In this document: piece by piece, positions 8,365 to 17,562 of the stretch | How positions within the stretch are numbered: position 1 is the first letter of the stretch | Layout: every line of letters starts with the position of its first letter | Assembly (NCBI RefSeq): GCF_008107635.1 | Contig: NZ_SDGZ01000024.1 | Span: forward strand, 1-64,000 | DNA from: Weissella muntiaci | Lineage (GTDB): Bacteria; Bacillota; Bacilli; Lactobacillales; Lactobacillaceae | Length of the DNA: 64,000 nt | Reading direction: 5' to 3' | Program-made: the position numbers and the translations under genes | Notes under the pieces: model-generated | The model's input: only the letters and a program-made list of their open reading frames with translations | The model's database searches: none | What the model was told of the DNA's origin: nothing

Positions 8365-9165
8365 TTATTTCGCTAGTAAGCTGGCCATTAACTCTAATAC
8401 TCCGTCATGATTGTTATCAGTCTCAACTTGGTTAAAACCATATGCTAACAATCGTTTGTCTGAGCGGGGCATGATAAATCCTTGATCAACGAATTTCAAC
8501 ATTTCTAAGTCGTTCATCCCGTCGCCAACAGCCATCGTCTCCCCAGCCGCCACTGGTAACTCAGCAAGTAACTTACTTAAGGTGGCCGCCTTATTAACAC
8601 CAGCAGGTAGAATATCAACCGCCCCATAGCCAGACGTTGTCGCAAATAGTGGTAAATCGGATTGATTGACCGCCGCAATAATTGCCTCGGCCCCTTCAGT
8701 CGACCAGCGACCAGTAATTGTCGTCATTGGTTCATCAATATCCGCAAGGTCTGCAACATAGACTACTTCATAGACCGTTTTAGCAAAGGCAAAATTTGTC
8801 GCGTCCATCTGCTTATAATCTTGATGAAAGTACATTTTCTGTGCTGTAAACCCATGCAACTCAAGTGGTTTAGCATCATTCTGATCAATCAGTCCTTGTA
8901 AATCAGCATATACAGCCGGATCAATCAAAGTCCGCCGGAGCTCTTGTCCGGGCATCTGCAACACAGCCCCATTGCTTGCGATCACATAAATATTGGGTAG
9001 CAATTCACCAAACCAATTTTCAATCCAATTTAGTTCACGCCCGGATGCAACCACAAAATGGTGTCCGGCCGCTTGCCACTGTGCTAAAAGTGAAGCAAAG
9101 CGCGCTTTATCAAAAGTCTTATCATCTCTTAAAAATGTTCCATCTAAATCAGTTGCTAATAGCAT
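8365..9165 (-). CDS. Cof-type HAD-superfamily phosphatase
   Basis: 266 residues. HAD motif I 'ATDLDGTFL' (residues 4-12) carries the nucleophile and acid aspartates, 'VVASGRE' is motif II, Lys in 'AGVNKAATLSKLL' is motif III, and 'AVGDGMNDLEML' is motif IV. The long middle part is a type IIB cap, which places it in the Cof/YidA group of sugar-phosphate or cofactor phosphatases. The substrate cannot be predicted. It is 8 bases from folA and likely in one operon with it. Confidence 0.88.
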   Translation of the reverse strand: MLLATDLDGTFLRDDKTFDKARFASLLAQWQAAGHHFVVASGRELNWIENWFGELLPNIYVIASNGAVLQMPGQELRRTLIDPAVYADLQGLIDQNDAKPLELHGFTAQKMYFHQDYKQMDATNFAFAKTVYEVVYVADLADIDEPMTTITGRWSTEGAEAIIAAVNQSDLPLFATTSGYGAVDILPAGVNKAATLSKLLAELPVAAGETMAVGDGMNDLEMLKFVDQGFIMPRSDKRLLAYGFNQVETDNNHDGVLELMASLLAK

Positions 9166-9173
9166 AATCGCTC

Positions 9174-9671
9174 CTATCTCCGCTGATAGCGCACGACCCG
9201 ATAAGCGTAATCATTTTGCTCATCAGCTGGTCCCGCTAAAACACTCTCTGCACTCCAAGCACTTTCATTAATTGTTGCCATACTGACATCACCGTCAATT
9301 TCCGCCTCCAAATAAGTTATCAAAAGTTCATCTGCCAGCTTGATACTTGCCTCATAAATTGCCTTGCCACCAATGATTACTAGATCATTCGCTGTTCTTT
9401 TGGCAAAATCAATCGCATCATCAATTCTGGCAACCTTTTGGAAGCCTGCTGGTAGATCCGTTTGTGCACGATGCGTCAAAACTAGATTAACACGGTTCGG
9501 CAAAGGTCGCCCGTTTAAACTTTCCATCGTTTTACGCCCCATTAAAACAACTTTGCCGGTAGTTTCGCTTCTAAAAAGCTGCATATCAGCTCTTTGATGC
9601 CAAGGAATCATTCCACCTCTACCGATGGTCCCGTTTCTGCTCTGCGCCCAAATAAGTTTAATTTGCGTCAT
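9174..9671 (-). CDS. folA: dihydrofolate reductase
   Basis: 165 residues, normal for bacterial DHFR, which reduces dihydrofolate to tetrahydrofolate with NADPH. Visible are the N-terminal strand 'KLIWAQSRNGTIG', the 'GGMIPWHQRADMQLFR' segment with the substrate-binding Asp at about 29, the NADPH-binding 'VLMGRKTMESL', and 'LVIIGGKAIYEASI'. thyA, its usual neighbour in lactic acid bacteria, is not adjacent. It sits 3 bases after the ABC-F gene and 8 before the HAD gene, so the three are probably cotranscribed. Confidence 0.93.
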   Translation of the reverse strand: MTQIKLIWAQSRNGTIGRGGMIPWHQRADMQLFRSETTGKVVLMGRKTMESLNGRPLPNRVNLVLTHRAQTDLPAGFQKVARIDDAIDFAKRTANDLVIIGGKAIYEASIKLADELLITYLEAEIDGDVSMATINESAWSAESVLAGPADEQNDYAYRVVRYQRR

Positions 9672-9674
9672 TCG

Positions 9675-11567
9675 CTAACCCTCAACAATCTCTGACAGGT
9701 ATTCCCAGCGCTCCATCTTTGCTTCCAAGGCTGCATTAGCCTCATCAAGCTGTTTTTGCAAATCACTTAACTTACCAAAATCGGCACCATTTTCAATCAT
9801 CGCCGCTTCGATCGGTGGGATTGTCCCTTCAAGAGTCGCAATATCATCTTCAATGGTGGCCCATTCTTTTTGCTCAGCCCAAGTCAATTTTTTCTTTTTA
9901 TCAGCGGTCTGATTATCCGCTGAAGGTTTGTTTGTCTTAACAGCCGCACTCTTGTCCTCAGTCCGTTGTTCGATCTCACGCGCCAAATAATCGGTGAAAC
10001 GTCCCTGCGCCCGTTCAATTTTACCTTGACCAGCAAAAATAATTAGTTGATCAGCCACTTTATCCAGGAAGTATCGATCATGCGACACCGTAATTACAGT
10101 TCCGTTGAAATTTGCCAAATATTCCTCAAGAATTGTCAAAGTTGCAATATCTAAGTCATTTGTCGGCTCATCGAGCAAGAGAACGTTCGGCTGTTGAATC
10201 AATAATTTTAGCAAATACAAGCGCCGTTTCTCACCACCGGATAGTTGACGGATTAAAGTTCCGTGCATAAATGGTGGAAAGAGGAACTGCTCCAACAGTT
10301 CAGCTGCCGAAATCTTATTTCCATCCCGATCAATCACTTCTTCAGCGACTTCACTTAGATATGCGATGACGCGCTTATCTTCTGGAATTGGCTCAGTCAC
10401 TTGCGCATAATAGGCCAACTTTACCGTTTCACCAATTTCGATTTCACCCTGATCAAGTTTCTGAATTCCCGCAATCGCATTTAATAGTGTTGATTTACCC
10501 GTTCCATTAGCTCCGGTAATCCCAATCCGCTCATGCCCTTGAATTAATTGATTGAAGTCTTTTAAAATCACCCGTCCATCAAATGCCAAACTGGCATCCT
10601 GAATATTGATAACCTTCTTACCCAAGCGCGATTGGCCTAGATTAACTGCAATTTCACCATCTTCTTGACGGGTACCCTGTTGATCTGCCAATTCATAAAA
10701 ATTATTTTCACGTGCCTTTTGCTTCGTCGAACGCGCCTTTGCGCCCGTTTTCATCCAAGCTAACTCTTTTTGATATAACTGCGCTGATTTATGTTCAGCA
10801 ATTTTTTCAGCAGCTACACGCTCGGCTTTTGCCGAAACATAGACTTCATAATTTCCCTGATAGATAAATAATTTACCAAAGGATAGTTCAAAGATACGAT
10901 TCGTAACGCGATCCAAGAAGTACCGATCATGCGTAACCGTCATTACTGCACCCTTGTAATCAGCCAAATACTTTTCTAACCAAGCAATTGAATCAAAATC
11001 CAAATGGTTGGTTGGCTCATCCAATAGCAACAAGTCCGGCGCCTGAATCAAAACTTGCGCCAAGCCAACTCGCTTTCGTTGACCACCTGATAGGGCCGCC
11101 ACTGGTAAATCTAAATCAGGAAGATGTAATTGCGTCAAAATTGATTTCACTTCTGACTCGGCTGTCCAAGCCTCTTCTTGATTCATTCGTTGTTCCAATT
11201 TTGTATAACGGTTGAGAATTTTTTCATCATTCGGATCCGCCGCATAACGAGTCAACGCATCCTCATAATCCCGAATTAATTGAAAAACAGGTTGCGCACC
11301 AGCAAAGATGGCCTCCATAACTTTCATTTCACCATTCAAGGCTGGCTCTTGTTGTAAATATCCAATCGTATAATCGTTCGGTGTTTCAATTTGCCCGCCC
11401 TCAGCAGGATTGCTACCAGCAATCGCATTTAAAAGCGTTGTCTTTCCCGTACCATTAACGCCCACAATTCCAACTCGATCGCCAGTTTCAATCAAGAAGG
11501 ACACTTGATCAAGGAGCACTTTTTCGCCGTAAGTACTTTTTAGGTCTGTTGCCCGTAATTGCTTCAT
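9675..11567 (-). CDS. ABC-F ATPase with Uup/YfmR-type tail
   Basis: 630 residues with two ABC ATPase cassettes and no membrane part. Walker A motifs are 'GVNGTGKTT' (about 36-44) and 'GANGTGKST' (about 355), with signatures 'LSGGQRKRVGL' and 'LSGGEKRRLYL'. Between the cassettes is the charged P-site tRNA interaction linker ('LAWMKTGAKARSTKQKARE'). The C-terminal 90 residues are a Lys/Glu-rich coiled coil of the Uup/YfmR type. ABC-F proteins act on the ribosome; YfmR-like members relieve stalling. No resistance subtype is evident. Confidence 0.9.
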   Translation of the reverse strand: MKQLRATDLKSTYGEKVLLDQVSFLIETGDRVGIVGVNGTGKTTLLNAIAGSNPAEGGQIETPNDYTIGYLQQEPALNGEMKVMEAIFAGAQPVFQLIRDYEDALTRYAADPNDEKILNRYTKLEQRMNQEEAWTAESEVKSILTQLHLPDLDLPVAALSGGQRKRVGLAQVLIQAPDLLLLDEPTNHLDFDSIAWLEKYLADYKGAVMTVTHDRYFLDRVTNRIFELSFGKLFIYQGNYEVYVSAKAERVAAEKIAEHKSAQLYQKELAWMKTGAKARSTKQKARENNFYELADQQGTRQEDGEIAVNLGQSRLGKKVINIQDASLAFDGRVILKDFNQLIQGHERIGITGANGTGKSTLLNAIAGIQKLDQGEIEIGETVKLAYYAQVTEPIPEDKRVIAYLSEVAEEVIDRDGNKISAAELLEQFLFPPFMHGTLIRQLSGGEKRRLYLLKLLIQQPNVLLLDEPTNDLDIATLTILEEYLANFNGTVITVSHDRYFLDKVADQLIIFAGQGKIERAQGRFTDYLAREIEQRTEDKSAAVKTNKPSADNQTADKKKKLTWAEQKEWATIEDDIATLEGTIPPIEAAMIENGADFGKLSDLQKQLDEANAALEAKMERWEYLSEIVEG

Positions 11568-11599
11568 AATCTTTTATCTGCCTCAATCTTTAATTAACT

Positions 11600-12814
11600 C
11601 TATTTTTTTGTCACGATCAATTTCTGAGCTGCTTCAATCAAGACAGCTCGCTCATTCTTTAATTGCCCACCAACAACCTGCATCTCTAATTGTTGCAAAA
11701 GCTTACCAAAGACTGGTCCAGGTTTTAGTCCTAGCTCACTTGCTAGGATGCCACCGTTGATTGCCAATTCTTGCTTATTCTTAATTGTCAGGTTTGCATA
11801 GCGTGTTCTTAATGCAGTATCATCAACCATTAATTCTGATAGTGCCAAAGTCTCTAACGTTGGCTCAATTGCATCCCCAACCTCATAAAGATCCCAATCA
11901 CTAACTTCCCCTAGGCGTAATTCATTTAATAAATGAATCCCCTTGCGAACTTGCTTGATCAAATCATTGCTGTGTTTCCACAAACGCAAAAAGCCATTCG
12001 TATCCGTCGCCGTCAGCCCCAGCTCAAAGACTAGAAACATCCAAGCAACCGTCTCATTTGAGATTTGCTCACCTTTTAAGAGGTCAGCAAGTCCAACAAT
12101 ATCGATATCCGTATCTTGCAGGCCAGGCAAATAATTATGCATTCCCACTCGAATCATTTCTAGTGCTGCATACCAAACCGCACTCCCCAACATCATTTTT
12201 GTGAATTCAACATTGATTCGTTCGATTGCAATGTTTTTCAGAAGAGCGACATTTTCTTGAATTGCTTGCAGCGTTGCTGGCTCAATCTCAAATGATAATT
12301 GACTACTAAAGCGCAGTGCCCGCATCATGCGGAGTGCATCCTCATGAAAACGTTCTTCAGGTGAACCAACCGCCCGTAAAGTTTTATTTTTAAGGTCGGT
12401 TAATCCATCAAATAAATCAATGATCTCGCCGTCCGCTTTAAGAGCAAAAGCATTTATCGTAAAGTCACGACGTTGTAAATCCTCGGCCAACGAACGTACA
12501 AAGGTTACCTCATCTGGTCGCCGAAAATCCGTGTAAGTTGACTCAGTTCTAAATGTGGTTGTCTCATAACCTTGTCCGTGATCCAAAATCATCACCGTTC
12601 CATGTTGAATACCGGTGTCAATTGTTCGATCAAAGATTGCCTTGATTTCTTCTGGAAAGGCTGATGTTGCAATATCAACATCATGAATCGGCTTTCCTAG
12701 GAGCGTATCGCGCACAGACCCACCAACAAAATATGCCTCATAACCAGCTTGCTCAATCTTTTCCAAAATTGGCAAGGCTGCTGTAAACTCACTTGGTAAT
12801 TGTTGTAAGTTCAT
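11600..12814 (-). CDS. cca: CCA-adding tRNA nucleotidyltransferase
   Basis: 404 residues, class II CCA-adding enzyme, which builds or repairs the 3' CCA of tRNA. The N-terminal catalytic domain shows 'YFVGGSVRDTLLGK' and the metal-binding 'HDVDIATS' (about 39-46), then 'RRDFTINAFAL' and the template-site 'EDALRMMRALRF'. It is relevant to this window because the tRNA-Ser at 31075 encodes no CCA. The gene has its own promoter (12933-12960) and RBS GGAGG. Confidence 0.95.
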   Translation of the reverse strand: MNLQQLPSEFTAALPILEKIEQAGYEAYFVGGSVRDTLLGKPIHDVDIATSAFPEEIKAIFDRTIDTGIQHGTVMILDHGQGYETTTFRTESTYTDFRRPDEVTFVRSLAEDLQRRDFTINAFALKADGEIIDLFDGLTDLKNKTLRAVGSPEERFHEDALRMMRALRFSSQLSFEIEPATLQAIQENVALLKNIAIERINVEFTKMMLGSAVWYAALEMIRVGMHNYLPGLQDTDIDIVGLADLLKGEQISNETVAWMFLVFELGLTATDTNGFLRLWKHSNDLIKQVRKGIHLLNELRLGEVSDWDLYEVGDAIEPTLETLALSELMVDDTALRTRYANLTIKNKQELAINGGILASELGLKPGPVFGKLLQQLEMQVVGGQLKNERAVLIEAAQKLIVTKK

Positions 12815-12932
12815 CGTACCGTCCTCCTGTAGTATCGTTTCTTTATATGTATTGTGCCACTAATCGTCAGATTTTCCTAACCCACCAGACCATGTCCTGT
12901 ATTATTCGATAACCATGCAAAGTCCTATCTAA

Positions 12933-12960
12933 ATTCTAGCATAATCACCACCATTTCTAA
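12933..12960 (-). promoter_or_regulatory. promoter of cca
   Basis: On the minus strand, TTAGAA, 16 bases, then TGC-TAGAAT (an extended -10). It leaves a leader of about 110 bases before the ATG. Confidence 0.55.
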
Positions 12961-12994
12961 TGGGTAGCTGTGTTCTAATTCCGCCAATAATTAC

Positions 12995-13042
12995 AATTAA
13001 AAAGCTGACCATGTCTAAATATTGCTTCAGACACACTCAGCT
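12995..13042 (-). terminator. terminator of rluB
   Basis: Long hairpin: AGCTGACCATGTCTAA (13003-13018) pairs with the arm at 13026-13042, with one bulge and two G-U pairs, and is followed by TTTTTAATTG on the minus strand. Confidence 0.75.
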
Positions 13043-13056
13043 AATTATTTTTTAAA

Positions 13057-13824
13057 TTATAATCTACCAGCTGAACGACGATATTGTCGACCAGCCTTTA
13101 AGATTTCAACCTCTTCGTAACGTAATGGCCGATATTCACCTGCCTGCAGACCTGTCAAATCAAGCATTCCATAGCGCTCACGGGTCAATTTAATCACATC
13201 ATGACCAACAGTCCGCAACATCTCCTTGACTTGATGATAACGTCCTTCATGAATCGTTAATCGAACCATGGCTGTCTTCTTGGCCATATCAGTACCAATA
13301 ATTTCAGCTTTTGCTGGAGCCGCCTTAAATCGCATGAACCGATTTCCTTGCTTGGTCTTAACTTCAACCCCCAAACGTAAGGCCTTCAATTCATCATTGG
13401 TCGGAATTCCTTTAACCTTTGCAACATAGACCTTATCAATCTTATATGAAGGGTGCATCAGCTTATTAGCCAGTTCACCATCATTGGTCATTAATAAAAC
13501 CCCAGTTGTATCATAATCAAGGCGTCCAACTGGGTAAAGTCGCTGAGGCTCATCCATAATATCCATAACAGTCTGGCGGCCCTTGTCATCTGAGGTTGTT
13601 GTGACAACTCCGCGTGGCTTATTTAGCAAGAAGTAAACCGCTTTTTCTTTACTATCAATTGGTGTACCGTTAACCTCAACATGATCATTCACTGAGACTT
13701 TGGTTCCCAATGTCCGGATTGTCTCACCATTCACCGTAACCTTGCCGTCCAAAATCAATTGTTCAGAAGCCCGTCGTGAAGCAACCCCCGCCTGTGCCAT
13801 TACCTTTTGTAACCGTTCAGCCAT
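13057..13824 (-). CDS. rluB: pseudouridine synthase RluB
   Basis: 255 residues. The N-terminal S4 RNA-binding domain (residues 2-60, 'RLQKVMAQAGVASRRASEQL') is followed by an RsuA/RluB-type synthase domain with the catalytic Asp in 'GRLDYDTTGVLLMTND' (about residue 104). It modifies 23S rRNA (position 2605 in E. coli numbering). It closes the scpA-scpB region as in other Bacillota. The 117-base gap before scpB suggests it may have a promoter of its own. Confidence 0.93.
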   Translation of the reverse strand: MAERLQKVMAQAGVASRRASEQLILDGKVTVNGETIRTLGTKVSVNDHVEVNGTPIDSKEKAVYFLLNKPRGVVTTTSDDKGRQTVMDIMDEPQRLYPVGRLDYDTTGVLLMTNDGELANKLMHPSYKIDKVYVAKVKGIPTNDELKALRLGVEVKTKQGNRFMRFKAAPAKAEIIGTDMAKKTAMVRLTIHEGRYHQVKEMLRTVGHDVIKLTRERYGMLDLTGLQAGEYRPLRYEEVEILKAGRQYRRSAGRL

Positions 13825-13941
13825 TTTGCATTCTCCTTATGCAACCCCGTCGTTTCAAACAACGATGGTTATTTAATTCATTAACCACTTTTATTTACTA
13901 AGAACCAGCATACCATAAATTTATTATTCACCAAGGTAAAT

Positions 13942-14544
13942 TTAAATTGACGTGTCTAGATCAAAACTAGATGTCCCCGCATCTTCCATCAGCGGAACTG
14001 CTAAATCTTTCTGCGACTTTAGGCTTTCTAATAATTCAGCATCCACCAGTGGTGGTAATTCCTTCAAATTTGGCAAACCAAAATAATTCAAAAAATATTC
14101 CGTCGTCTCATACAAATTTGGCCGACCTGGCTCCGTTGAGCGACGTTTACTTTCGATTAAATTACGTAGAACCAATTTTTGCAACGTTCCTTGCGATTGA
14201 ACGCCACGAATTTCATCAACTTCGACCCGCGTAATTGGTTGACGATACGCAACAATTGCTAGTACCTCAAGCGAGGCTTGCGATAAGGCGGTCGTCAATG
14301 GTGCTGTGAAATATTCATGAATCACAGCCGCCAACTCTGTTTTAGTAACCAGTTGGTAATTATCCTCAGTCTGCATCAAGGCGAGTGCTGAACTGTCATC
14401 ATCCTGATAACGTTGAGCCAACTCACCTAACAAAGATAAAATTGCTGGCCGTTCAAAGCCCGTCACCGCTGCAATTTCTGTAGTTGAAATACCTTCTTCA
14501 CCAGCCACAAACAGCAGCCCTTCAATTTGTTGCATACTATTCAT
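13942..14544 (-). CDS. scpB: segregation and condensation protein ScpB
   Basis: 200 residues with two winged-helix domains ('IEGLLFVAGEEGISTTEIA' and 'LEVLAIVAYRQPITRVEVDEIRG'). ScpB dimers join ScpA and SMC in the bacterial condensin that compacts the chromosome. Its ATG overlaps the end of scpA by 8 bases (ATGAATAG), which implies translational coupling. Confidence 0.95.
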   Translation of the reverse strand: MNSMQQIEGLLFVAGEEGISTTEIAAVTGFERPAILSLLGELAQRYQDDDSSALALMQTEDNYQLVTKTELAAVIHEYFTAPLTTALSQASLEVLAIVAYRQPITRVEVDEIRGVQSQGTLQKLVLRNLIESKRRSTEPGRPNLYETTEYFLNYFGLPNLKELPPLVDAELLESLKSQKDLAVPLMEDAGTSSFDLDTSI

Positions 14545-15325
14545 CTAATTGTTCTTCCTCACTCTCACCTATAAAAGGTGTGTCGCCGATTCGTAATGTA
14601 ATTGCGCCATAAGCGGCCGTCTGCTCGATCACTACATGCTGGTGACGTACTAAGTCCAACACCGCTAAAAACGTTGTGACAAGTAAGTCATTGGTCAAAT
14701 CATCATCAAACAGCTCTGTAAATTCTAACTTAGCTGCAGCTTGAAGCTTTTGCACTACCGCCGTCATCTGTTTCCGAATTGACCAAGTCTCATTTGCCAT
14801 TGTTCGTGGTTGAACCTGCTTTTGTGCTCTTTTCTGAACCATCTTTGAAAATGCGGTTTGTAAATCAGCAATTTCAAGTCCCTCAGGCAAAGGCAAGCCA
14901 TCAATATCATCTGGGATTGGCAAGGGGCTTCGTGAAAATTGCAATTGACGGGCATCCTCGCGTTCCCGTAATTCGTCAGCCGCGACTTGATAACGCTGGT
15001 ATTCTAACAATTGCTGCATCAAGGCTTCTCTAGGATCTTCTTCGTAAGTTAGTTCTGCTAATTCGCCATCAGGATCAAATTCTAGTTCCGGCTTAGGGAG
15101 GAGATAGCGCGCCTTGATACTCATCAAAGTGGCCGCCATTACGAGAAATTCTCCCGCAATATCCAAATCATTTTGCTCGGCCGCGTGCAGAAAATTCAAA
15201 TACTGTTCTGTAATACTTACAATTGGGATATCCAAAATATCCATCTCATTGATTTTAATCAGATGTAAAAGTAGATCAAGTGGCCCTTCAAAATCCGCCA
15301 AATGATATGTAATCGTCTCTGCCAT
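14537..15325 (-). CDS. scpA: segregation and condensation protein ScpA
   Basis: 262 residues. The kleisin subunit of SMC-ScpAB. The N-terminal 'YHLADFEGPLDLLLHLIKIN' is the family signature, and the C-terminal winged helix ('VVTTFLAVLDLVRHQHVVIEQ' region) binds the SMC cap. It directly follows ribT and overlaps scpB, so the order ribT-scpA-scpB of Bacillus subtilis is kept. Confidence 0.95.
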   Translation of the reverse strand: MAETITYHLADFEGPLDLLLHLIKINEMDILDIPIVSITEQYLNFLHAAEQNDLDIAGEFLVMAATLMSIKARYLLPKPELEFDPDGELAELTYEEDPREALMQQLLEYQRYQVAADELREREDARQLQFSRSPLPIPDDIDGLPLPEGLEIADLQTAFSKMVQKRAQKQVQPRTMANETWSIRKQMTAVVQKLQAAAKLEFTELFDDDLTNDLLVTTFLAVLDLVRHQHVVIEQTAAYGAITLRIGDTPFIGESEEEQLDE

Positions 15326-15327
15326 AC

Positions 15328-15690
15328 TTATTTATCCCGCCAAGTGTTGAGGATTGGTTGAGTAATGATCGTGCCTGTAATTCCCTCGTCTGGAAATCGT
15401 AATGTTAGTTCGTGTAGGATGGTCTGACCAAGATATTGTTTCTCAGCCTCACTTAGCCCAGGACTAAAAACAATCCGTCGGACCAAGACCGTTCCATATA
15501 ACGGCTCAATTCCAATACAAACAGGGTAGCGATCACTGTCCACCTCACGCCAAAGTAATAATTCACGATGTTCGTCATGATCGTACCATTCGATTTCTTG
15601 TTGAATAGCTGTCAAATCAGTCAGATCATTTGCGTACGATAACATGCCCATCAATATTTTCGATTGCTCTTTTTTTGCCACGACAAACAT
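15328..15690 (-). CDS. ribT: RibT-like GNAT-fold protein
   Basis: 120 residues, matching RibT (about 124). It has the truncated GNAT-like pattern 'SKILMGMLSYANDLTDL' at the N-terminus and 'YGTVLVRRIVFSPGL...ILHELTLRFP' later. RibT sits between xerD and scpA in many Lactobacillales, although no other riboflavin genes are here. Its activity is not firmly known in general; the assignment rests on length, pattern and position. Confidence 0.7.
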   Translation of the reverse strand: MFVVAKKEQSKILMGMLSYANDLTDLTAIQQEIEWYDHDEHRELLLWREVDSDRYPVCIGIEPLYGTVLVRRIVFSPGLSEAEKQYLGQTILHELTLRFPDEGITGTIITQPILNTWRDK

Positions 15691-15705
15691 TAGCTTCCCC
15701 CCTCA

Positions 15706-16611
15706 CTAATTCTTTTGTGCCCTCGGATGACTACGTTCATAAACCTCAGCCAAACGCTTATTTGAAATATGCGTATAAATCTGGGTTGTCGAGATATCAG
15801 CGTGCCCCAATAACTCTTGTACAATCCGCAAATCTGCACCATTCTCTAAAATATGGGTCGCAAAACTATGGCGTAACGTATGTGGTGAAACATCTTTTGT
15901 AATTCCAACTGCCGCAACCAATTGCTTAATAATCTTCCAGACCCCTTGTCGAGTTAGTTGATGACCGTGGTCATTCAAAAAAACAACTTTTGGATCTTGT
16001 TCTCGACCAAGTAAAGGACGGACATCGTTCAAATACCGTTGCAACCACATTGCCGCGGTATCACCAATTGGAATAATCCGTTCTTTATCGCCTTTACCCA
16101 CGGTTTGAATTAACCCTAAATCCAGATGTAAATTATCAAACGTTAGATTTACCAGCTCAGAGACCCGCATACCGGTCGCATACATAACTTCCAACATCGT
16201 CCGCGTTCTAACCCCAAGATTTGTTGTCAAATCAGGTGCCTCTAGCAACATTTCAACTTCTTCAATTGATAGTACAGCCGGCAGATATTGCCCCTTTTTC
16301 GGCGGATCAACTTGTAACATTGGATCAACCGCCACTAACTGATTACGATGTGCAAATTGAAAAAACTTTCGCAACGAAGTCACCATTCGGATGACCGTAT
16401 TTCGGGCCTTACCCGCTTTTTCTAAATCACCCAAAAAAGCCAAAATTACAAAACGGTCCACCTGATCCAAACTCGTGATTTCTTGAGCTCGTAGATATTT
16501 GAAGAAGGCCGTTAAATCAAGCTGATATGAACTTCGTGTATTTTGTGACAAGCCGCGCTCTACCGTCACATACTGCAGGTAATCTTGTAGATAAGTTTCA
16601 AAATCTGTCAT
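15706..16611 (-). CDS. xerD: tyrosine recombinase XerD
   Basis: 301 residues. N-terminal SAM-like domain ('YLQDYLQYVTVERGLSQNT') and catalytic domain with the Arg of 'ATGMRVSEL', then 'HTLRHSFATHIL', 'LLGHADISTTQIYTH' and the nucleophile Tyr. It resolves chromosome dimers at dif with XerC. The position beside ribT-scpAB marks it as XerD rather than a phage integrase. Confidence 0.93.
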   Translation of the reverse strand: MTDFETYLQDYLQYVTVERGLSQNTRSSYQLDLTAFFKYLRAQEITSLDQVDRFVILAFLGDLEKAGKARNTVIRMVTSLRKFFQFAHRNQLVAVDPMLQVDPPKKGQYLPAVLSIEEVEMLLEAPDLTTNLGVRTRTMLEVMYATGMRVSELVNLTFDNLHLDLGLIQTVGKGDKERIIPIGDTAAMWLQRYLNDVRPLLGREQDPKVVFLNDHGHQLTRQGVWKIIKQLVAAVGITKDVSPHTLRHSFATHILENGADLRIVQELLGHADISTTQIYTHISNKRLAEVYERSHPRAQKN

Positions 16612-16619
16612 TTAGCAGC

Positions 16620-17486
16620 CTACCCTTCGGTCTTCAAATGTAAACCTTCCAAGTCTTGAGTAATTTTACCAGCCTTCATCAAATTACCAACTGCGCGCTT
16701 AAACTGTCCCTTAGACATACTGAAATAACGCTTGATCGCAACCGGATCACTTTTATCAGTGAATGGCAATGTACGATCACTTGATCGCTCAAGCAGCGTC
16801 AAAATCATCTGAGCATCCTCACCAATTGCTTCATAAGCACGTGGCTTCAACGACAGATTCAAAATGCCATCAGGTCGCATTCCAATCACGCGTGCCTGAA
16901 CAACTTCACCCATGCGTGGTTCACGAATTCGTTCATCTGGATGAATAAATCCAAAATTAAAATCAGGTGTGATTACATAACTTCCCACCATCTTCAAACG
17001 GAATACAGTTGCCTGAACATTTTTATTCTTCAAGTCACCTTTTGCTGGAATTCGAACTGCCTGCAACATCTCCATTGAAATTAGTTCACCCCACAAACGG
17101 TCTTTATTGTCGACACGTAAAGTAATCATTAGCTGATCACCCCGTTGCGGCCAAAGTTCTTTGATTGTAGGCAATTCGTCAATTGAAACGACTACATCTT
17201 TATTAGGTAGCCCAATATCAACAAAGACACCGAGATCCCGTCGAATATCTGTAACAGTCCCCCAGGCATAATGCCCCAAGCGTACCGCTGGAATATTTTT
17301 TGTAATTTGAAGTTGATGTTGATTATTTTCATAGGCAAAACCACTAACCAATCCACCGATGGTCAGTGGATCTGTTAGTTCTTGCTTATCAACTTGATAT
17401 GTCAACCCATCAACTTGGGCAAAGTAATAGTGGTCATTTTCATCAGTGACCTTCGCTGCGATAATATCGCCAATTTTCATTGTCAT
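16620..17486 (-). CDS. cvfB: S1-like RNA-binding protein CvfB (YitL)
   Basis: 288 residues with repeated S1-type OB folds: 'HYAWGTVTDIRRDLGVFVDIGLPNKDVVVS' marks the second, and 'GEVVQARVIGMRPDGILNLSLKPR' the third. The tail ends in a winged helix ('DPVAIKRYFSMSKGQFKRAVG'). CvfB binds RNA and affects virulence gene expression in Staphylococcus; its role here is unknown. It is 8 bases upstream of xerD, probably cotranscribed. RBS GGAG stands ahead of the first ATG. Confidence 0.9.
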   Translation of the reverse strand: MTMKIGDIIAAKVTDENDHYYFAQVDGLTYQVDKQELTDPLTIGGLVSGFAYENNQHQLQITKNIPAVRLGHYAWGTVTDIRRDLGVFVDIGLPNKDVVVSIDELPTIKELWPQRGDQLMITLRVDNKDRLWGELISMEMLQAVRIPAKGDLKNKNVQATVFRLKMVGSYVITPDFNFGFIHPDERIREPRMGEVVQARVIGMRPDGILNLSLKPRAYEAIGEDAQMILTLLERSSDRTLPFTDKSDPVAIKRYFSMSKGQFKRAVGNLMKAGKITQDLEGLHLKTEG

Positions 17487-17562
17487 AATTTTTCTCCGTT
17501 ATTCGTCAGCTTCCATCTTACCATGAATTGCCCGAAGCCACACGCTAGCCCTGCTGATCCAC

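Noticed and set aside
15706-16611. phage integrase
   Set aside because: Sequence and place next to ribT-scpAB fit chromosomal XerD, and no phage genes or att sites are near.
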